Shown in pieces: positions 5,814 through 15,293 of a DNA stretch of 29,799 bases. Within the stretch, counting starts at the first letter, position 1, and each line of letters begins with the position of its first letter. The position numbers and the translations under genes are program-made. Source of the stretch: an uncultured Bacilli bacterium (lineage in GTDB: Bacteria > Bacillota_I > Bacilli_A > RF39 > UBA660). The DNA lies in NCBI GenBank assembly GCA_934095965.1, contig CAKOKR010000018.1, forward strand, positions 1-29,799. The letters run 5' to 3'. The notes under the pieces were generated by a model. The model searched no databases and was not told the DNA's origin. It saw nothing but the letters and a program-made list of their open reading frames with translations.

Positions 5814-8320
5814 AGTATTTCTAATTTTTCTTCTTCTGCTTTTAAAGTATTTTGTTCTTTTAAAACTAATTCTTTTGGTGCTTTATTAACGTAATTTTCA
5901 TTACTTAATAATTTTTTTCTTCTTTCAATGCTTGCTTCTAGTTCAGCAATTTGTTTATTTTTAATAAGTATATCTTCTTCAGTTTCTTCTTTTTCATAGA
6001 AAATATCAACATTATAATTTTTATAAACACAACTAAATTTATTACCAATTGTTTTATTTAGTTGTTCTTCATTTATTCTAAGTAATTTAAATATTATGCT
6101 ATAATCTGCATCAGTATTAACTTTTACTCCGAAGTCTTTACCTATTTTATTTTCTAACTTTATATTTCTAAATACTTTGATAAATTCAATTACATCTTCA
6201 TATTCTTTGTAAACTTTTTCATATACTTCATCTTTGTTGTAAGTTGGATATGTACTTAATATTATATTTTCTTCATGAATTGGTAATTGGTTATATACTT
6301 CATCAGTAACATATGGCATGAATGGATGAAGCATTTGTAAAATACTAACTAATACTTTATATAATACACTTTTTGTGGTATTACTTTCTAAGCTAAATTT
6401 TGCTACTTCGATATAATTGTCGCAGAAGTCATTCCATATGAATGAATAAAGTTCATTGCCTACATTGTTAAAATTATAAGCATCCATATTTTTTGTTACA
6501 TTTTTAATTGTTTTGTTTAAACTTGTTAAAATCCATTTATCTTCAGGTTTTAGATTATCAAAAGAAAGTGTTTCTAATCCTTCGATATTCATTAAAACAA
6601 ATCTTGATGCATTCCATAGTTTATTAATGAAATTCCATGTTGATTTAACTTTTTCTTCATCGTATCTTAGGTCTGTTCCTGCAGCTGAAGATGTTGTTAA
6701 GAAGAATCTTAGAGCATCTGCACCATAGGTATCAATAACATCCATTGGGTCTACTCCATTACCTAGAGATTTACTCATTTTTCTACCTATCTTATCACGG
6801 ATAAGTCCATGAATTAAACAATCTTTGAATGGTCTTTTTCCTGTGAAGTGTAGTCCTTGGAAAGTCATTCTATTTACCCAGAATGGAATGATATCATAAC
6901 CTGTAACTAATACGTTGTTTGGATAAAACTTTTCAAAGTCTTTTGTTTCTTCAGGCCAACCAAGTGTAGAGAATGGCCATAAAGCACTTGAGAACCAAGT
7001 ATCTAATACATCTGGATCTTGTATCCAACCTTCACCAACGGGCGCAACTTCACCAACGTACACTTCATCACCTTTATACCATGCAGGAATTCTATGTCCC
7101 CACCAAAGTTGACGTGAAATACACCAATCATATGTTATTTCCATCCAGTGATTCATGATTTTTTCAAATCTTTCAGGAACAAAATTAACTTTTGTATCTT
7201 TATTCTTTTGATTTTCTAATACTTTATCTGCAAGGGGTCTCATTTTAACAAACCATTGACGTGAAAGATAAGGTTCAACCATTACTCCACTTCTTTCGCT
7301 ATGTCCAACATTGTGTTTTATTTTTTCTATTCCAATAAGTAAATCTTTTTCTTGCAAGTATTTAATTAAAGCTTCTCTTGCTTCAAAACGATCAAGACCT
7401 TTAAATTCTAAAGCAGCTTCATTCATTGTTCCATCCGGATTAATACATACTATTTTTTCTAGATTATGACGGTTACCTACTTCAAAGTCGTTTGGATCAT
7501 GAGCTGGAGTAATTTTAACAACACCTGTTCCAAATTCTGGGTCTGCATGAGTATCCCCGATGATTGGAATAAGCTTACCTACTACAGGAAGAATAGCCAT
7601 TTTTCCAATTAAATCTTTGTATCTTTCATCATTTGGATTAACAGCAACTGCAGTATCTCCGAATAATGTTTCAGGTCTAGTTGTTGCAACATCTAAGTAT
7701 TTATCTGTTCCATCAATATAATATTTGATGTGATAAAATGCGCCATCAACTTCTTTATAAATTACTTCTTCGTTTGATAATGCTGTCATTTGAGCTGGGT
7801 CCCAATTTATGATTCTTTCTCCGCGATAAATTAAACCTTCGTCATAAAGAGTTTTAAAAACATGATTTACTGCTTTATTTAATCCTTCATCTAGGGTAAA
7901 TCTTTCTTTTGAATAACATAGAGCTAATCCAAGTTTTGCCCATTGTTTATGAATATTTTCAGCATATTCTCTTTTCCAATCCCAAGCATAATTTAACCAT
8001 TCTTCACGTGAAATACTTCTTGGATTTATTCCCATTTCTTTTAATTTTGCATCAACTTTTGCTTGAGTTGCAATACCTGCATGATCCATTCCAGGAACCC
8101 AGATAGCATTAAATCCTTGCATTCTTTTATATCTAATGATTATGTCTTGAAGTGTTGTATCCCAAGCATGACCTAAATGAAGTTTACCTGTTACATTTGG
8201 TGGTGGAATAACTATAGCATATGCAGGACATCCTTCTTTTTCTTCGAAGTAGCCACTTTTTACCCATTTTTCATATTTGTCTTTTTCAACTTCTTGATGA
8301 TTGTACTTTTTTTCTAACAT
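5801..8320 (-). CDS. valS: Valyl-tRNA synthetase
   Basis: A complete class I aminoacyl-tRNA synthetase of 839 residues that charges tRNA-Val. The HIGH motif is H48-L-G-H51 in PPPNVTGKLHLGHAW, a valS hallmark. The KMSKS motif is K514-M-S-K-S518 in G-R-K-M-S-K-S-L-G-N-G. The large insert between them contains the editing (CP1) domain that removes mischarged Thr. The anticodon-binding domain follows, and the last 70 or so residues form a Lys/Glu-rich coiled coil, the usual C-terminal tRNA-binding arm. The ATG at 8318-8320 has AAGAAGGA upstream. A T-box leader directly before it controls expression by uncharged tRNA-Val, and a strong terminator ends it. Confidence 0.98.
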   Translation of the reverse strand: MLEKKYNHQEVEKDKYEKWVKSGYFEEKEGCPAYAIVIPPPNVTGKLHLGHAWDTTLQDIIIRYKRMQGFNAIWVPGMDHAGIATQAKVDAKLKEMGINPRSISREEWLNYAWDWKREYAENIHKQWAKLGLALCYSKERFTLDEGLNKAVNHVFKTLYDEGLIYRGERIINWDPAQMTALSNEEVIYKEVDGAFYHIKYYIDGTDKYLDVATTRPETLFGDTAVAVNPNDERYKDLIGKMAILPVVGKLIPIIGDTHADPEFGTGVVKITPAHDPNDFEVGNRHNLEKIVCINPDGTMNEAALEFKGLDRFEAREALIKYLQEKDLLIGIEKIKHNVGHSERSGVMVEPYLSRQWFVKMRPLADKVLENQKNKDTKVNFVPERFEKIMNHWMEITYDWCISRQLWWGHRIPAWYKGDEVYVGEVAPVGEGWIQDPDVLDTWFSSALWPFSTLGWPEETKDFEKFYPNNVLVTGYDIIPFWVNRMTFQGLHFTGKRPFKDCLIHGLIRDKIGRKMSKSLGNGVDPMDVIDTYGADALRFFLTTSSAAGTDLRYDEEKVKSTWNFINKLWNASRFVLMNIEGLETLSFDNLKPEDKWILTSLNKTIKNVTKNMDAYNFNNVGNELYSFIWNDFCDNYIEVAKFSLESNTTKSVLYKVLVSILQMLHPFMPYVTDEVYNQLPIHEENIILSTYPTYNKDEVYEKVYKEYEDVIEFIKVFRNIKLENKIGKDFGVKVNTDADYSIIFKLLRINEEQLNKTIGNKFSCVYKNYNVDIFYEKEETEEDILIKNKQIAELEASIERRKKLLSNENYVNKAPKELVLKEQNTLKAEEEKLEILKNA

Positions 8321-8340
8321 TTTAATTCCTTCTTTCTAAA

Positions 8341-8495
8341 ATAAAAAAGAATGATACCCAAGGAGTCATAATGACGGTACCATCCTTTATTTAACTTAAT
8401 TGATTATAAAGCATCTCTGCATTATTTTTCATTTTGCAACCTTCATATATTCTTTTTATTAGTTTACACCAACCACTAACTCTCTTTAAAAAAGT
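8341..8495 (-). promoter_or_regulatory. T-box riboswitch leader of valS
   Basis: The minus strand between 8495 and the valS ribosome site has the T-box layout. Stem I starts with AGAGAG and contains TTAGT-GGTTGGTGTAA-ACTAA. A candidate specifier GTT (Val) lies at 8440-8438 within GAAGGTTGC. The T-box itself is AAAGGATGGTACCGTCAT (8388-8371), which pairs with the acceptor end of uncharged tRNA. The competing terminator pairs GATGGTACC with GGGTATCATT and ends in a T-run at 8348-8343. No clear promoter is seen just upstream, so it may also be read from the preceding genes. Confidence 0.93.
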
Positions 8496-8548
8496 TATAT
8501 ATTACTCCTCAAAAATCACTAAAATATAAACATATTTTAACAAATTAT

Positions 8549-9451
8549 TTATGATAGTTCAAGTGTTTCTGATACATTTTTATCAATAATTACTTCGATA
8601 CCTTTTTCAGTTTTGTTAAAATATATGTCTTTGTAATCATTTAATAGTTTGTAAGTTACCATGTTTTCATTTAAATTTTTATATACAAATAATTGCTTAT
8701 CATTTAAAACAAATAGATAATTCCCAACACCATATACATTAGTTTTTGGTATGCTTTCTAAGTATTTATTTCCTACATAGTCATAAATATTGTAACCACT
8801 ATTATATGTGATGTAGTATGTATCGTTAAAATCCACTATTTCTTCATTACTTGTTGCTATTACATTATTTTTATTATCTAGAATTTTCCATGTACTATTT
8901 GTTAAAGCAATAAATTTGCTACTATCAAGGGTAGAATCATTTAAATGGGCAGGTATACTGATATAATCATAATCACATGGAATCGGAATACCACCAATAT
9001 CAAAATTGATGACCCCATATTTCCTATTTGATTTATAAATTAGATATTTACTACTTGATTTAACTTTGTAATTTTTTACTTCATCATATTTTCCAATAAT
9101 ACTTTTTCCAGGAATGTTGTATACCACGGCTTGATTATTTTCTTTAAAAATTCCATACATGCTATTTATTGCTCCGTTCATATCCAAATTTCCATCTTTA
9201 TAATAATTTGTATGATATGAATTATCATTAATAAGGTAGTCTATTTTACTACAAGTAGTGCAATCATAATACCCAAGAAATTGTCCTTCTAGATAAAAGT
9301 ATACTTTGTTATCAAAAAACGTTTCTTTATTAGTATTTTCTTTCAAGGTTTCTTTTGGTATATAAAAGTGATTAAATGTTGCATATCCAGATAATGGAAT
9401 CAATATAACTAGTAACACAATTATTGTAATTAATGTCTTTTTATCCTTCAT
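8549..9451 (-). CDS. Membrane-anchored WG-like repeat protein, single module
   Basis: A 300-residue protein of unknown function with one N-terminal hydrophobic segment (about 7-27) and the rest predicted outside the cell. It shares its module with the upstream 690-residue protein: a strand pattern V-Y-F-Y-L-E-G-Q-F-L-G-Y-Y-D-C64-T-T-C67, then repeated short beta motifs such as K-Y-G-V-I-N-F-D, Y-N-I-Y-D-Y-V-G-N and Q-L-F-V-Y-K, reminiscent of WG repeats. There is no lipobox Cys. The ATG at 9449-9451 has AAAAAGGTGATAAC upstream, and only 12 bases separate it from the upstream gene, so the two form an operon. No terminator lies between this gene and the valS T-box. Confidence 0.75.
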   Translation of the reverse strand: MKDKKTLITIIVLLVILIPLSGYATFNHFYIPKETLKENTNKETFFDNKVYFYLEGQFLGYYDCTTCSKIDYLINDNSYHTNYYKDGNLDMNGAINSMYGIFKENNQAVVYNIPGKSIIGKYDEVKNYKVKSSSKYLIYKSNRKYGVINFDIGGIPIPCDYDYISIPAHLNDSTLDSSKFIALTNSTWKILDNKNNVIATSNEEIVDFNDTYYITYNSGYNIYDYVGNKYLESIPKTNVYGVGNYLFVLNDKQLFVYKNLNENMVTYKLLNDYKDIYFNKTEKGIEVIIDKNVSETLELS

Positions 9452-9463
9452 GTTATCACCTTT

Positions 9464-11536
9464 TTATATATTTACTTCGATTACTTTAGTTTCATTATTT
9501 TGTTTGTAGGTAATTACTACACGGTTACTTCTTATGCCAAAGTTTAAAGAATCTTTATAGTTGCTATCTAAAGTAATTTTTTCACCGATTTTATTTTCTT
9601 CGCTATCATATTTGTATAGACCAAGAATATTTTCACTATCAACACTTACATAGTATTCTTTATCTATCAATATATAATCATATTCACTTGATACTACTTT
9701 TCCATTCATGTCAAATACCATGTATTTTCCATTTTCATTTTTTACTAATATGTGTTCTGATTCAAATGATTCTATATCAGATTTTATACTCATATTTTTA
9801 GTAATTTCGTTTCCTTTGGTATCATAGATGTGGTTTGTTTTATCACTTCTTTTGGTAATATAGTAACCATTTACTATTTTTATACTTTCATTAGTTGCAT
9901 TTGTATCTTTATCTTTGAAAGGTATTACTCCATCAACACTATTTGATAAGACATTAATTACACCGAATGAACCACTTGTGTTTTTTGTAACAACTAAAGT
10001 ACCTGCAGTATTAACAAAATTAACTGTGGTATCACTAGATTCAAATGCTGCATCAACACTTTTATATGTTGGAAGCTTTTTATTATTCTTTAAATCATAT
10101 AAAACTATGTTATCGTTTGCATTTGGACTTTTTGTATCTGCAATAAATACATATCTATTATTATATATTGGTAAGTAACTAGTATATTCAGTATTATTTA
10201 CAATATTACTTTGTTTTCCTAGATAACAGTTTTCTAACATTTGGTTTGAATCACTTAAGTTGTTTGCATAACTACATTGATAACTTCCTAAAAAGTCTGT
10301 CTTTTGGGCATCTTTATAGAAATATAATTTTCCTTGGAAATAACTGATGTATTCCATGTTGCTACTTACTTCACCTTCACTTAAGTTTATTTTCGTATAT
10401 TCTTCACCATATTCTATTTTTAAAGTTTTTCCTGATACTGATACATTAAATGCTTCTTCTTTTCCAGTTTGACGTAATTCATCATTAAATATTAATTTGG
10501 TATTATATTCACTACTTGTTATTCTTACACCATCCATATTCATGATGTTTCCTTTGTTATCATAAACAAATAATTTTTTATTATCTGCTCCGATTATGTA
10601 GGTATCTGCAAATCTTATATAATCAAATTCTTTATTTATTAACATATTACCTGTGTAATCATATACGTGATATGTATTTCCACTTTTAACACTTATATTG
10701 TCACTATCGTAACTCATTATTTTTCCTGGAACAGTTTTACTTACATCTTTTCCATCAAAAGATATTAATTTATAGTTGTTGTTACTTGCTACGATTAGGT
10801 TTTCACTATCAAGAATGTATCCCATGTATTCATAATCAAGTGCTACATCAGTATTTTCATCAAAAGAAATTATTCCATACTTATCATTTTTCTTAACAAT
10901 TGCCTTATCAGAGTTTACTTCTTTTACTAGTGAATATATTCCTTCATTTTTATTGTCTTTGATGTTATATAATGTTACTTCACCGTCTTCTTTCTTTTCA
11001 TTATCGTATACGAAGACATATTTTTCTTTGTATATGTCACTTGCTACGGATACTTCTAGGCCACTTTCATAAACTTTTTTAAATTCATCAAAGTCATCTT
11101 CGTTGCTATAGTATGCTATGTAACATAAATTTTCATTTTTGTTTTTACATTCGTATGAACCTAATTCTTTTTTGTTTTCATCTAAAAATATTAGTTTACC
11201 ATCTACATATTTATAGTTTTCTTTTTCTAAAACTACACTTGGTTCTTTATTTTCATTTGTATTGTCATTTTTCTTAAATACATATAGCCATAATAAAAGA
11301 ATTATTACTATAAGAAGAACTACCGCACTTACTATGATTATAATTTTACCTTTCTTACTTAGTTTACTCCATTTACTTGGCTTTTTATCCTTTTTCTTTT
11401 TTCCTTCTGGTTCTTCGACTTTTTCTAAATCATATTGAGTATTACTTATCTCTTCATTTTCATCAATTTCAATTATTTCATTACTAGTTTTATTTTCATT
11501 TGTTTCTTCAATTTCTTTTAATATATCTTCTTCCAT
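9464..11536 (-). CDS. Membrane-anchored WG-like repeat protein, two modules
   Basis: A 690-residue type II membrane protein of unknown function. Residues 1-50 are acidic and cytoplasmic, followed by a Lys-rich stretch and one transmembrane segment (about 64-87), so the remainder should face outward. The ectodomain holds two copies of the module also present in the next gene: residues about 110-390 (G-K-L-I-F-L ... L-G-S-Y-E-C130 ... C138) and about 400-690 (G-K-L-Y-F-Y ... L-G-S-Y-Q-C421 ... C437). Each has short beta motifs like K-Y-G-I-I-S-F-D and H-V-Y-D-Y-T-G-N. The ATG has GGAGG upstream. An extended -10 promoter lies close by. A substrate or partner cannot be named; a beta-propeller-like ectodomain is a guess. 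Confidence 0.78.
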   Translation of the reverse strand: MEEDILKEIEETNENKTSNEIIEIDENEEISNTQYDLEKVEEPEGKKKKDKKPSKWSKLSKKGKIIIIVSAVVLLIVIILLLWLYVFKKNDNTNENKEPSVVLEKENYKYVDGKLIFLDENKKELGSYECKNKNENLCYIAYYSNEDDFDEFKKVYESGLEVSVASDIYKEKYVFVYDNEKKEDGEVTLYNIKDNKNEGIYSLVKEVNSDKAIVKKNDKYGIISFDENTDVALDYEYMGYILDSENLIVASNNNYKLISFDGKDVSKTVPGKIMSYDSDNISVKSGNTYHVYDYTGNMLINKEFDYIRFADTYIIGADNKKLFVYDNKGNIMNMDGVRITSSEYNTKLIFNDELRQTGKEEAFNVSVSGKTLKIEYGEEYTKINLSEGEVSSNMEYISYFQGKLYFYKDAQKTDFLGSYQCSYANNLSDSNQMLENCYLGKQSNIVNNTEYTSYLPIYNNRYVFIADTKSPNANDNIVLYDLKNNKKLPTYKSVDAAFESSDTTVNFVNTAGTLVVTKNTSGSFGVINVLSNSVDGVIPFKDKDTNATNESIKIVNGYYITKRSDKTNHIYDTKGNEITKNMSIKSDIESFESEHILVKNENGKYMVFDMNGKVVSSEYDYILIDKEYYVSVDSENILGLYKYDSEENKIGEKITLDSNYKDSLNFGIRSNRVVITYKQNNETKVIEVNI

Positions 11537-11549
11537 AAATATATTACCT

Positions 11550-11622
11550 CCATATCATATTTAAATTGTACCAAATTTTTTAAAAAAAGTCATTAGTTTT
11601 ACAATAATTTTATATGATATGG
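11550..11622. repeat. 11-bp inverted repeat flanking the promoter of 9464-11536
   Basis: CCATATCATAT (11550-11560) and ATATGATATGG (11612-11622) are exact reverse complements 51 bp apart. They enclose the -10 box, and the inner arm abuts the ribosome site of the gene. It could be a paired operator, or a structure masking the ribosome site if transcription begins upstream of the outer arm. Confidence 0.5.
11565..11573 (-). promoter_or_regulatory. Extended -10 promoter of the WG-like operon
   Basis: On the minus strand TGGTACAAT (11573-11565) is an extended -10 (TG-n-TACAAT). No good -35 is present at 17 bp. The start codon is about 29 bases downstream of it. Confidence 0.5.
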
Positions 11623-11703
11623 ATTAAATATATTAATTTATTATTTTTTCTTTTTCTTGATTTTTTTCTTATTTTTAAATTTTAAACACATATTTTCGCT
11701 CCG

Positions 11704-12326
11704 TTATAAACTTTTTTGTAGTTTCATTACTTGTGCTTTTGGCATTTTTGTCACTTTACGTTCTTTGGCTGATTCTATTCTCCATGAATCGTTATGGAAT
11801 GCATTAATTATGTCTGGGTCACTTAAGAATTCATCTACCATTTGTATCGTTGTCATAAACACATCATCCCCTTCTGCTAGCTTTGATGCTTCTTTCTTAG
11901 ATTTTGCATCAATAAATCTACACCATCTTACATATCTCTCTTCATTTACATCATAAGGTATTTTTTGCAAAATGTCAAGTTTTATTAAAGACATTTTTAT
12001 ACTTTCTTCGATTATTTTTTCATGGTTAAACGTATTTGATAAAGTATATCTATTTACTAGTTTTTTATTTACGTTTTGGAAATACATTTCATAATATTTA
12101 GACTTGTTACCTTTTTAATTAAATTAAATGAATCTTTCTTTTTTAGTTGTTGGGAATATAAAAGGGATGCATAACTTAAACTTTTCTTACATTCTATTGA
12201 ACCAAAATTATTATACATCTCTAGATTAAACATTTCTCCATTTGATAAAATTATTAAAATGTCTAGATAATAGTCACGAGATTTCAACTTACTTTCTTGA
12301 ATATATTTTTGTTCTTATCAAATTTT
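11704..12326 (-). pseudogene. Decayed Rpn-type PD-(D/E)XK nuclease/transposase family gene
   Basis: Two overlapping frames carry parts of one protein of the Rpn family (recombination-promoting nuclease, PDDEXK). The upstream piece (about 12069-12287) has L-D-I-L-I-I-L-S-N-G-E-M-F-N-L-E-M, then Y-A-S-L-L-Y-S-Q-Q-L-K-K and I-K-K-V-T-S-L-N-I, matching the Rpn core. The downstream piece (11704-12087) carries the usual C-terminal tail, with R-W-C-R-F-I-D-A-K-S-K-K-E at its centre. A frameshift separates them near 12070-12090. The N-terminal third is missing: a good ribosome site GGAG at 12334-12331 is followed by an ATA and about ten Lys/Asn-rich codons before a TGA stop. I conclude that the gene is dead. 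A phase-variable or recoded gene is a less likely alternative. Confidence 0.7.
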
Positions 12327-12412
12327 ATCACTCCTTTTTTGAAGAAACGACACCTATAATAACACATCAAATGCAAAAAATTTGCTGAATTTTATCGAAG
12401 ACTTAAAATTTT

Positions 12413-13495
12413 TTAATTTTTGCTAATACTTAAGATAATTCCAATACTAATCATACTTACTAAAAGGCTTGAACCACCATAAGAAAAAAATGGTAATGTT
12501 ACTCCGGTCACGGGAATTAAACCAATAACTACACATATATTAAGTAATGCTTGAATAATTATTCCAAAACCAAGTCCAAAAGATAAATACTTATAAAATA
12601 AGTTATCACAATTTAGAGATATCTTTATTATTCTATAAAATATAAATGCAAAAAAGGATGTAACTATAAGTATTCCTAAAAAGCCAAATTCTTCAGATAT
12701 AATTGAGAATATAAAATCTGTTTGAGGTTCTGGCAAATAAAATTGTTTCTGACGACTTTTTAAAAATCCTTGACCAAGTAATCCTCCGGGACCTATTGCA
12801 TACAAACTTTGAATAATTTGATATCCACTACCTAATGGATCTACCCAGGGATTTAAAAATGATACTATTCGAAGCATTCTATATGGTGCAACAATTATTA
12901 AGGCAACTATTCCAAGAAGACCTATGATACCTACTTTTATAAAAAATGATAATTTAACACCAGAAATAAACAATATTGATACTAAAGTTATAACTATAAC
13001 CATCGCAGTTCCAAAGTCAGGTTCCAACATAATAAGTAAGAAAAATATACCAATAACTAAAAGAATTGGTAATACTCCCTTTTTTATATCTTTGATTAGT
13101 TTATTGTTATTTGTTAAGTATTTTGATACATATATTATTAAACCAAGTTTTGCAAATTCACTGGGTTGGATTCCAAAACCACCAATCCCAAACCAACTTC
13201 TACTTCCATTTCTTATTTTACCTAAGCCTGGTATTAAAACAAGTATAAGTAATATAAAACAAATTAATAATATTAGATTTGCTTTTTCATAATATATCTT
13301 AGGATTTATTTTACTTAATATATAAACTAATATTAAAGACATAATAAAGAAAGCACTTTGTGCTTTAACAAATTTAAAAGAATCATTAAATTTATATTCT
13401 GCCCAGATAGAACTAGCAGAATATATCATAATGATTCCAAATATAGATATAATAATAACTACCAATAATAATAATTTATCATACTTTTTAGGCAT
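12413..13495 (-). CDS. ftsW: FtsW/RodA/SpoVE-family lipid II polymerase
   Basis: A SEDS-family glycosyltransferase (360 residues, about ten membrane helices) that polymerises lipid II into glycan strands with a class B PBP partner. The signatures are G-S-R-S-W-F-G-I-G ... Q-P-S-E-F-A-K-L, E-P-D-F-G-T-A, P-E-P-Q-T-D-F-I-F-S-I-I-S-E-E-F-G and G-L-I-P-V-T-G-V-T-L-P-F-F-S-Y-G-G-S-S. The last is closer to FtsW/SpoVE than to RodA. The frame can be extended to a GTG at 13504, but that GTG is part of the ribosome site TAGGTG, so ATG 13493-13495 is taken. The natural partner, the PBP at 16709-18613, lies 3 kb upstream, separated by the secreted-protein/XRE pair. The exact SEDS subclass is inferred. 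Confidence 0.92.
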   Translation of the reverse strand: MPKKYDKLLLLVVIIISIFGIIMIYSASSIWAEYKFNDSFKFVKAQSAFFIMSLILVYILSKINPKIYYEKANLILLICFILLILVLIPGLGKIRNGSRSWFGIGGFGIQPSEFAKLGLIIYVSKYLTNNNKLIKDIKKGVLPILLVIGIFFLLIMLEPDFGTAMVIVITLVSILFISGVKLSFFIKVGIIGLLGIVALIIVAPYRMLRIVSFLNPWVDPLGSGYQIIQSLYAIGPGGLLGQGFLKSRQKQFYLPEPQTDFIFSIISEEFGFLGILIVTSFFAFIFYRIIKISLNCDNLFYKYLSFGLGFGIIIQALLNICVVIGLIPVTGVTLPFFSYGGSSLLVSMISIGIILSISKN

Positions 13496-13546
13496 AGTTA
13501 TCACCTATATAATTATATTATTTTATATTATTAGTTATTACATGTA

Positions 13547-15151
13547 TTAAAGACTTAGACGGATTGGATCAGATTGAATTCCTGTTCCACTGACATATTT
13601 AATTGATGGTACCAAATTAAATGTAGGTCTAATTGCATGTGGGTCACTTACATAATCAGAATAAGTATATCCAGTTCCAACGATTGTAGTAGCGTCTTCT
13701 GTAGAATTTTTAATTTTTGAAATTGTCCACTCATATAACCCAATATACATCCAGTTATTATTTATGGATTTTTCATAATTGTTACCACCTGATCCAAAAC
13801 CCGGTAATGTCCAATAATCTTCGCTAGCTGCATAGTAATAATCACTTACATACATTAATCCTATTTTGGACGTTAATGTTAATGTTACATCCTTATTTGC
13901 TCCTACTTCGTAGTCATATGCTGTTTTTGCATTTGTAAATATTCCATTATTAAATGTAAAACCACCAACATACCATGTTGTGTCTGCTATCATTTTTTTC
14001 CATTTTGATGCTTTTCCATCTAGATATGTTAGGTAATTTGTATTTAAATTTGTTATGTTTGTTGTACTTTCACTCCATGTGTTTATATTTGTAGAATCCC
14101 AATAATACACACTAATTTTTGTTAAATCACCATTACCTTTGTAATATGCTGTACTCCATCTTGTTTCACTATAGTTACTTGAATATCCTGCATTCGTTCC
14201 CAACATATCTGATGTTGCTCCATCTGCTAAGATTAATTTTATTTTTCCATCTATTAAGCCTATTATTCTATATAGATTTTCATATGTGCATGTCTCTTCA
14301 TCACTTCCAAAACATACATAATTATTTGGATTTGCTCCAGCATATCTATATGAATTATCTTCTCCACCATTTGGAAGTGTCGTGTCATGATAGTACATAT
14401 TTGTTGCATTTTTTAAATTGTTATAAAATGTGACAATACAATCATTTAATCCATCTCCATTTGTACAAAAATCTGCTACCGATGTTGGAATTTTACTTCT
14501 TTGAAGTACTACATCCATTTCTAATGTTGAATTTTCATTTTCTGATTGGTCTGTTTCAAGATTAACAAATGTTAGAGTAAATGTCCATGTATGAATTACT
14601 TCTGTTTTGTTTGTTGGTGTTGCTATTGGATATTCTTTAACTATATTGAATGGTCCAGTAACACCGGTTATATCAAAACCTTTTAAGTTATCATTAACTG
14701 TTACAAAGTTTAAATTATCTGCACTTGTTTCAACAATGTTGCCATTTTCATCTTTTACTGTTAATATTACTTCAGGCAATTTATTAGTTGTTGTATATTT
14801 ATAAGTATTGTTTTTTATTATGATACCTGCAAAGTATGTACTTGATGCACTACTTGTTTTGCTTGATGCCATAAGTTTTACTTTTGGATTTGTTGTACTT
14901 GTTAAGTTACTCCCTCCGGTTTTAAAGTTATCTGTTGTGGCACTTAAAGATAAAGTATTTCCTTTTGTGAAAATAATTGTATCTCCACTTGCTGTTACTT
15001 CACCTACACCTTCTACATCATCATCTATTGTTGGTGCTAAATATGAATAAGTAAATTTACCTATTAAAAGTGCTATAACTATTAAAATTAATATAAAAAG
15101 AATTGTTAAAGTAATAGTTCTGGTGTTAATTTTTTTTATTTGTTTGTTCAT
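13547..15151 (-). CDS. Secreted or membrane-anchored surface protein, paralogue of 1058-2314
   Basis: A 534-residue protein of unknown function. It has a basic N-terminus and one hydrophobic segment (about 13-36). An N-terminal Thr/Ser-rich beta domain (about 45-215) is followed by a C-terminal domain shared with 1058-2314: Y-Y-H-D-T-T-L-P-N-G, D-N-S-Y-R-Y-A-G, N-Y-V-C-F-G-S-D-E-E-T-C, L-Y-R-I-I-G and the closing R-P-T-F-N-L ... S-D-P-I-R-L-S-L. The tails match while the N-terminal domains differ, so the family looks modular. There is no LPXTG motif. The ATG at 15149-15151 has GGGTAG upstream, a weaker site than its neighbours. It is divergent from a small XRE gene, as is the paralogue. Only 51 bases separate it from ftsW, with no terminator between. 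Confidence 0.8.
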   Translation of the reverse strand: MNKQIKKINTRTITLTILFILILIVIALLIGKFTYSYLAPTIDDDVEGVGEVTASGDTIIFTKGNTLSLSATTDNFKTGGSNLTSTTNPKVKLMASSKTSSASSTYFAGIIIKNNTYKYTTTNKLPEVILTVKDENGNIVETSADNLNFVTVNDNLKGFDITGVTGPFNIVKEYPIATPTNKTEVIHTWTFTLTFVNLETDQSENENSTLEMDVVLQRSKIPTSVADFCTNGDGLNDCIVTFYNNLKNATNMYYHDTTLPNGGEDNSYRYAGANPNNYVCFGSDEETCTYENLYRIIGLIDGKIKLILADGATSDMLGTNAGYSSNYSETRWSTAYYKGNGDLTKISVYYWDSTNINTWSESTTNITNLNTNYLTYLDGKASKWKKMIADTTWYVGGFTFNNGIFTNAKTAYDYEVGANKDVTLTLTSKIGLMYVSDYYYAASEDYWTLPGFGSGGNNYEKSINNNWMYIGLYEWTISKIKNSTEDATTIVGTGYTYSDYVSDPHAIRPTFNLVPSIKYVSGTGIQSDPIRLSL

Positions 15152-15217
15152 ATTTACTACCCGCTTTCTATCTTTACTTTATTATTTTACCACTTATTAC
15201 GAAAGTTATCTACTATT

Positions 15218-15235
15218 TTTAGATATTTATCTAAA
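15218..15235. promoter_or_regulatory. 18-bp perfect dyad in the divergent control region
   Basis: TTTAGATA-TT-TATCTAAA is a perfect inverted repeat (8 bp arms, 2-bp spacer) in the 142-bp region between the surface-protein gene and its XRE neighbour. It lies 17 bp upstream of the XRE -35 box. An operator for the XRE protein is inferred. Confidence 0.5.
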
Positions 15236-15251
15236 TATAGTCTATAGTTTT

Positions 15252-15280
15252 TTGACAAGTAATGTAGAATAATATTAATA
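15252..15280 (+). promoter_or_regulatory. Promoter of the 15294 XRE gene
   Basis: A consensus TTGACA (15252-15257) is followed after 17 bp by TTAATA (15275-15280), a weak -10. The gap to the start codon is only 13 bases after the -10, so transcription may begin slightly earlier, with ATTAAT as the -10 at 16 bp spacing. Confidence 0.5.
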
Positions 15281-15293
15281 AGGTGGTTAATTT

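Noticed and set aside
13496..13504. GTG start for ftsW giving three more residues
   Set aside because: That GTG is part of the ribosome site TAGGTG; the ATG at 13493-13495 has proper spacing.
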